Shown here piece by piece: positions 59,701-64,000 of a stretch of DNA of 64,000 nt (position 1 is the stretch's first letter; the number at the start of each line of letters is the position of its first letter). The position numbers and the translations under genes were made by a program. The notes under the pieces were generated by a model. The model was given only the letters and a program-made list of their open reading frames with translations. It was not told where the DNA came from and did no database searches. The DNA comes from Ascaris suum (Eukaryota > Nematoda > Chromadorea > Rhabditida > Ascarididae): NCBI GenBank assembly GCA_013433145.1, contig CM024172.1:10316053-10380052 (forward strand), written 5' to 3'.

Positions 59701-62700
59701 AGTCCTAACGTTTAGAAACAAAGGACGGTACGTGTAAATGTGTACAAATATCGATAAGGTAAGCAACACACACGCTCGCCTAGGAAATAAAAGCTTACTG
59801 GAGGCTTTCAACAAGCCGCGGGACTGTAACATCCTCAAAATGATCGCGTGAATCATGACCAAGTTGCCCGTGCAGTGCCCAACCCCATGTGAACACACGA
59901 CCATTTGAGTCGATTAGTGCCGAGTGGTAGTGACCTGCACGAACCACGCGCACACCTTCGAATGGTCCATGGACACGGCATGCCTCATTCACTTCCCTCT
60001 TATGTCCCACACCACATTCCCCAAACCTGGAACATAAACGCCACATGATAACGATAAACAACAACGGGGATACAGTATCTAAGCTGAAACTCGCACAGTT
60101 AGAACCTTCAGCCCAAAAGTCGTTGAACTATCAGCAAGCTCTACATGGAAGCAACTTCATGTTTGCACCTATTCGACGAAAGCGGGATCACAGATACTAT
60201 CCGATGAACACGACGATGTGAAAGGTGAGCGTGAAGCCATCCAACTTGAAGAGGTCGGAGAGTAACTTGATCGCTGTCGCCTCATACGCTGTAAATGGTC
60301 CCTGGACCTTGAACAGCAAACAGCAATGTTTTGAAAAGATTAGTAAGTATTCTCTAAAGCATTACCTTCCGATTATCTCATGTCTTTAAATGTCTACTTA
60401 CCAACAGAAACTGGGACTGCATAAGTCACTTCTTCCAATCGAGGAGAATCGATAGCCCCTTCATTCGCAACTCCCTCCCAAAGGCAGAGTCGAAAATTTT
60501 AGTCTCGAATGCCCGATTCAACGTATATGTTGCATCGGGTTGAGGTGAATGAACTCTAAAGGTGTTTGGAAAAATTATCATAAAAGCACTTGACTGAACG
60601 TATCAGCGGCTCTATATCTGCAATTATTTCGTTTATGTCACTGTATTGTGTAAAGCATCAGAGTGTCAGTGCGAGAAAGCTGCGATAACAGGAGATGGGC
60701 GGAACAATTTTAGTGATAAGGGCAGAGGAAGAGAGACTTTTGACGTACGGTTAGAAACCTCTTCTTTTTTCCTATCATTAAAAGACGAAAATACCTGGTG
60801 TCATCTATCATTGCTGAGTAACTTCAACTATGAAAAACTTTACCTGTTCCTTCCAAACGAATATAACTTTCCGTATATCGTTAGACAAAGCAAGTGCTCT
60901 GTACCGCATGACACACTACACACACGTTCAGGTACTTGCACCGCCTGTGGTAAAGCGATTCGATTTGACGGCGTTCCTTTGCTCTTCTCAGCGTCTTTCA
61001 TTTTCATGCTACCCGCCGAGAACTCTCCAATAAACATTACAGACTCATCTTCGGAGATCACCGCAGTACAATTTGAGCCACATGAAAGTGATAAATTCGA
61101 AGGTAACGATGCATACTGAAAACAAATGAAATATTGAACTCATTGTAATCGTCATAGAACGCTAAAGTCATCAAATGCAAGTCATTTCCATGCGTATGTA
61201 TGTGTCTGCGTCTATCCGTCTTTAAGCATCAGTTTGCGAACTATAAATCCCATAATAATGAAGTTTCACGAACATAACTACACAACAATACAGTCCCTTG
61301 CTCCCTAATTTCACTGCAATTTATAATCCTCTCGAACGACTATTAAAATGCAATTTAGAAACCTGCAAATTGAAATCGTCGTGTAAGCGGGTGGTCGTAA
61401 GCCACAAAAAACTTTGTTAAATAAGCATTCGAATAGGTGAAATTTGTGAATAAAAATGCATTATAAAAGCCTTTATTTTGCTTTCGATATATCAATAACC
61501 GATTGGCTTGATGGGAGTGAATGGAAATGAGCATATTATGAGGGCTCATTAATATATCTTTCTCATACTTTGTACTATTCCCGAGTTGTTGTTGATTGGA
61601 GATCCTTTTTGGCATTTGGCTAAAAAAAATACTACATTGGCTAACTAACAGCACTCAAAGGTGCCTGCTATGACCTTCGACAACGATTGAGTGAAGAAAT
61701 TTGGTAGCAAAACTTCTGACGCACTTAGCACAGAAATGCATTCGCCAGTTCCGCATTAAACGCAACGGTCCAATGTATTTAGATAATAGGAATAAAATGC
61801 CTTATTGAATAGGTATATTTCTCATTCCAATAGGCAGGCATTTGTTTGAAGTACATACAGAAACAAACTACCTAACAACATATCATTGAGAAATAATTTA
61901 AGAAGAAAGACTAACATTGAATGAGGGCGCTGCGCTGAGCAAACGAAGAGAGCAAAGAGCATAGAGAGTTGCGCCCGCTTGATGAAACCTGAATATTTCT
62001 TCGTTCAACAAGCTTTTCGGCAGCATTCCTTTAGAACACTACAAACTTCGAATGTATCGCCCTTCGCGATAGAGAAAAATTACAATACCGTGGGCTTTAA
62101 TATGCAACTGTGAGTGAATACATCGTTTCCTCAAATAATCAACTCAGAAAAAAATCAACTTCACTTCAAATATTAATTATTTTATGTCACAGTTAATTCA
62201 TATTTCATAACTTAAAATAATAAGACAAGAATTCTAAAATGAAATAATCGGCAATCACAATGCTGCACAAAAATATGAATGCTGCCGTAACATTCACAAA
62301 GGCAGTCACATCTGCGAGCGCTCTGCCATTATATTACTTCCAAAAATTGCTAGTTCATTCCAGAGAATTGTTGAATGTAAGTAATGTGAACTAACCATAA
62401 GGATTAATCATTGAAAATAATTCGTATATTCAGACAGTATAAAAGAAGGGTGGTTGGGCATTACCTTGGGCTTATGATGCTCCAAACTGTCACCACTGTA
62501 AGATGCATATCAGGAAACACTACAGTAAAGCTATTTTCTAAAGAAGACAGTCGGGCGCCTTTTCTTGGCAACCTTCCTTGTTTCGTCTTTTCGTTCTCTT
62601 TATCTTCCTTAATCCCCCTCCCTCCTCTTTTTTTTTACCGTACAGTTCTCTGAATTCCAATTGCTTACCTATTCATTTGCTCCTCTGCGATTCTTGCAAA

Positions 62701-63839
62701 CGTTGCAATATGCGATGTTGATTGTAGATGAGGTAGAAAATAAGCCATTCTGGAGAGGAGTTCTTCGGCATTATGGGGCAGCGTACTCCAACAAATTCCA
62801 GCCAGTATCCTCACAATATGCGACGCCCGTTCAGTTGGCCAATCTGCTTTCGATTCTGTCAAGAACTTCGCAGTCACCTCCGAGTTATGTGCACTACGTG
62901 GGACAATCACCGCCACACATGACCATAAACCGTTTTCGAGTAGCGATTCAATGCCTTCATCCACATCCGTATATTCCAATAGGAATGCCCTTAACACATC
63001 AATCAATTCGACAATTTTAATATACGCAGGTGGGGCCAGATAAATCAAATAGGCTCGACTTTTAGACACAATGACATCAGTTTTCAAAAACATTGATGAT
63101 AACAGCGAATTGATTAAGCACATAAATGACTAAAAGCCATATCAAAGAAATTTCCAAACGAAAAAGAAAGTGTCTCATCAGAGCGGAGATATGGGCGAAC
63201 AAAATCATTCAATAAATTATGCAAAATGGAGATAAAATACTTGTAAACAGACATTAAAGATAGTCGACTTCTTGCTTAAAACACTAAGCCAATAACAAGA
63301 TATTCTGTGTGCTTCAATCCTCAAAGACTCTTCTCGCTCCCTGGATGGAATTACTCGGTAGCATCACCATCTACCATCTCAGGTAATCCTTCAAAAAAAA
63401 AACGCATTACCGAAGATCACTTTCGATGCTCTCCTTTGCACTGGGCAATCTCTTCAACTTGGCTACATATAACTCAACAACCGCATGACGACTCTCGTCA
63501 CGTGCATTCATACTACAACGTGCAAGCATCGCTGGTAATAATGCATCGGCCGCATCAAACTCGGCAAATATGCGAATGGCCGCTCGCATCTCCAACTACA
63601 AACATTACAATATGATAAAATTATGCAATATGCAAATTGCAATAGACATATGGAACTAAAGGATTGTTGCAAAATGAATTCGATACTGTGAACAATCGAA
63701 TTAAAGACAATCAATGCCTTGAAGCTTTATCAATTCATGCTTGCAATTCGGACGATTTAGGACATACAGCAAAGTTCATACGAATGAGCCTGTATTTGGA
63801 TAAATCTTCTGGATCAATGAGCTTTTCAAACCAGCCACT
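53718..63839 (-). CDS. Large RCC1-repeat protein, 5' end outside the window
   Basis: Twelve exons, read 5' to 3' on the - strand: 63768-63839, 63411-63595, 62669-63058, 61363-61619, 61282-61313, 60844-61115, 59799-60026, 59147-59272, 57001-57316, 56113-56299, 55413-55634, 53718-54346. From 61115 on, all phases match. About 970 residues are visible. The first 300 are largely helical (GWFEKLIDPEDLSKYRLIR; LEMRAAIRIFAEFDAADALL). RCC1 blades follow: CGTEHLLCLTIYGKLYSFG, AGHYHSALIDSNGRVFTWGW, CGYAHTVFLSEAGRVYTCG, AGYSHSAIVTKTGLMYTWG, CGFDFTAAVATDGSVFVWG. One blade is interrupted by a Gln/Ser/Pro-rich insert. The last 208 residues are helical (AVFVHLLAGELQNAVEVLV). RCC1 propellers often act as GTPase exchange factors or scaffolds. 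GLO-4/claret-like trafficking proteins are one possibility, unproven. Less certain: the 5' edge of 62669-63058 (it may extend to 63129) and the 32-base exon. Confidence 0.85.
56642..56667 (+). repeat. G-rich tract (possible G-quadruplex)
   Basis: Four G runs (3, 3, 5 and 4) with short spacers, on the + strand. It is the non-coding strand of the RCC1-gene intron between exons 57001 and 56299. Confidence 0.7.
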
Positions 63840-64000
63840 CTGTGAAAATTATGCGCACACATATAAGAAAACCTAGTTTTCATTTCCTTTTTCCCGAACG
63901 GAAAGAGGTTTGCTAACATATGAAGGTGCTAATATTATATACAAAGCGGATGAGAGTACTCCAAGCAGGAATGATAATCTCTGTAAGGAGTTTGAGGAGC

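Overview
The window looks like nuclear DNA from a nematode, probably a parasitic worm with large introns. It is about two-thirds A+T. Coding sequence comes as short exons joined by GT...AG introns, many with the nematode TTTTCAG-type acceptor. The protein families are animal ones: an ankyrin-bearing asparaginase, a trimeric-type purine nucleoside phosphorylase, a nematode-type globin and an RCC1-repeat protein. There are no operon-like bacterial genes, and I recognised no rRNA, tRNA or CRISPR array. The species cannot be told from the sequence alone.

Layout. (1) 1.2-4.65 kb, + strand: the 3' two-thirds of a type I L-asparaginase with C-terminal ankyrin repeats (ASPG family); its 5' end lies outside the window. 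(2) About 5.5-5.9 kb, + strand: the last exons of an unrecognised gene, with a poly(A) signal at 6095. (3) 6.2-13.8 kb, - strand: a nearly complete purine nucleoside phosphorylase (PNP) in six phase-consistent exons, lacking only a very short first exon. One of its introns carries a (TA)50 microsatellite. (4) 13.8-43.3 kb: a gene-poor, A+T-rich stretch with scattered coding-like patches (16.1, 19.9, 22.4, 25.4-26.7, 27.9, 31.0, 40.4 and 41.5 kb) and several small repeats, including a perfect 24-bp inverted repeat at 33.6 kb. (5) 43.3-48.8 kb, + strand: a complete five-exon globin gene whose product starts with an N-myristoylation-like MGNKPS motif and has a 60-residue extension before the globin fold. 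(6) 48.8-53.7 kb: no firm gene, but coding-like fragments, a 20-bp tandem repeat and an A20 run. (7) 53.7-63.84 kb and beyond, - strand: a large RCC1-repeat protein gene. Twelve exons are visible, about 970 residues, with the RCC1 propeller flanked on both sides by helical segments.

The genes do not form one pathway. ASPG and PNP are both housekeeping hydrolase/phosphorylase enzymes of amino-acid and nucleoside salvage, but they are convergent neighbours rather than a unit. The globin is probably a membrane-anchored sensor or redox globin rather than an oxygen store. The RCC1 protein is probably a GTPase regulator or a scaffold. Exon joins were worked out by hand from splice consensus, reading phase and family alignment, so single exon edges may be off by a few bases.
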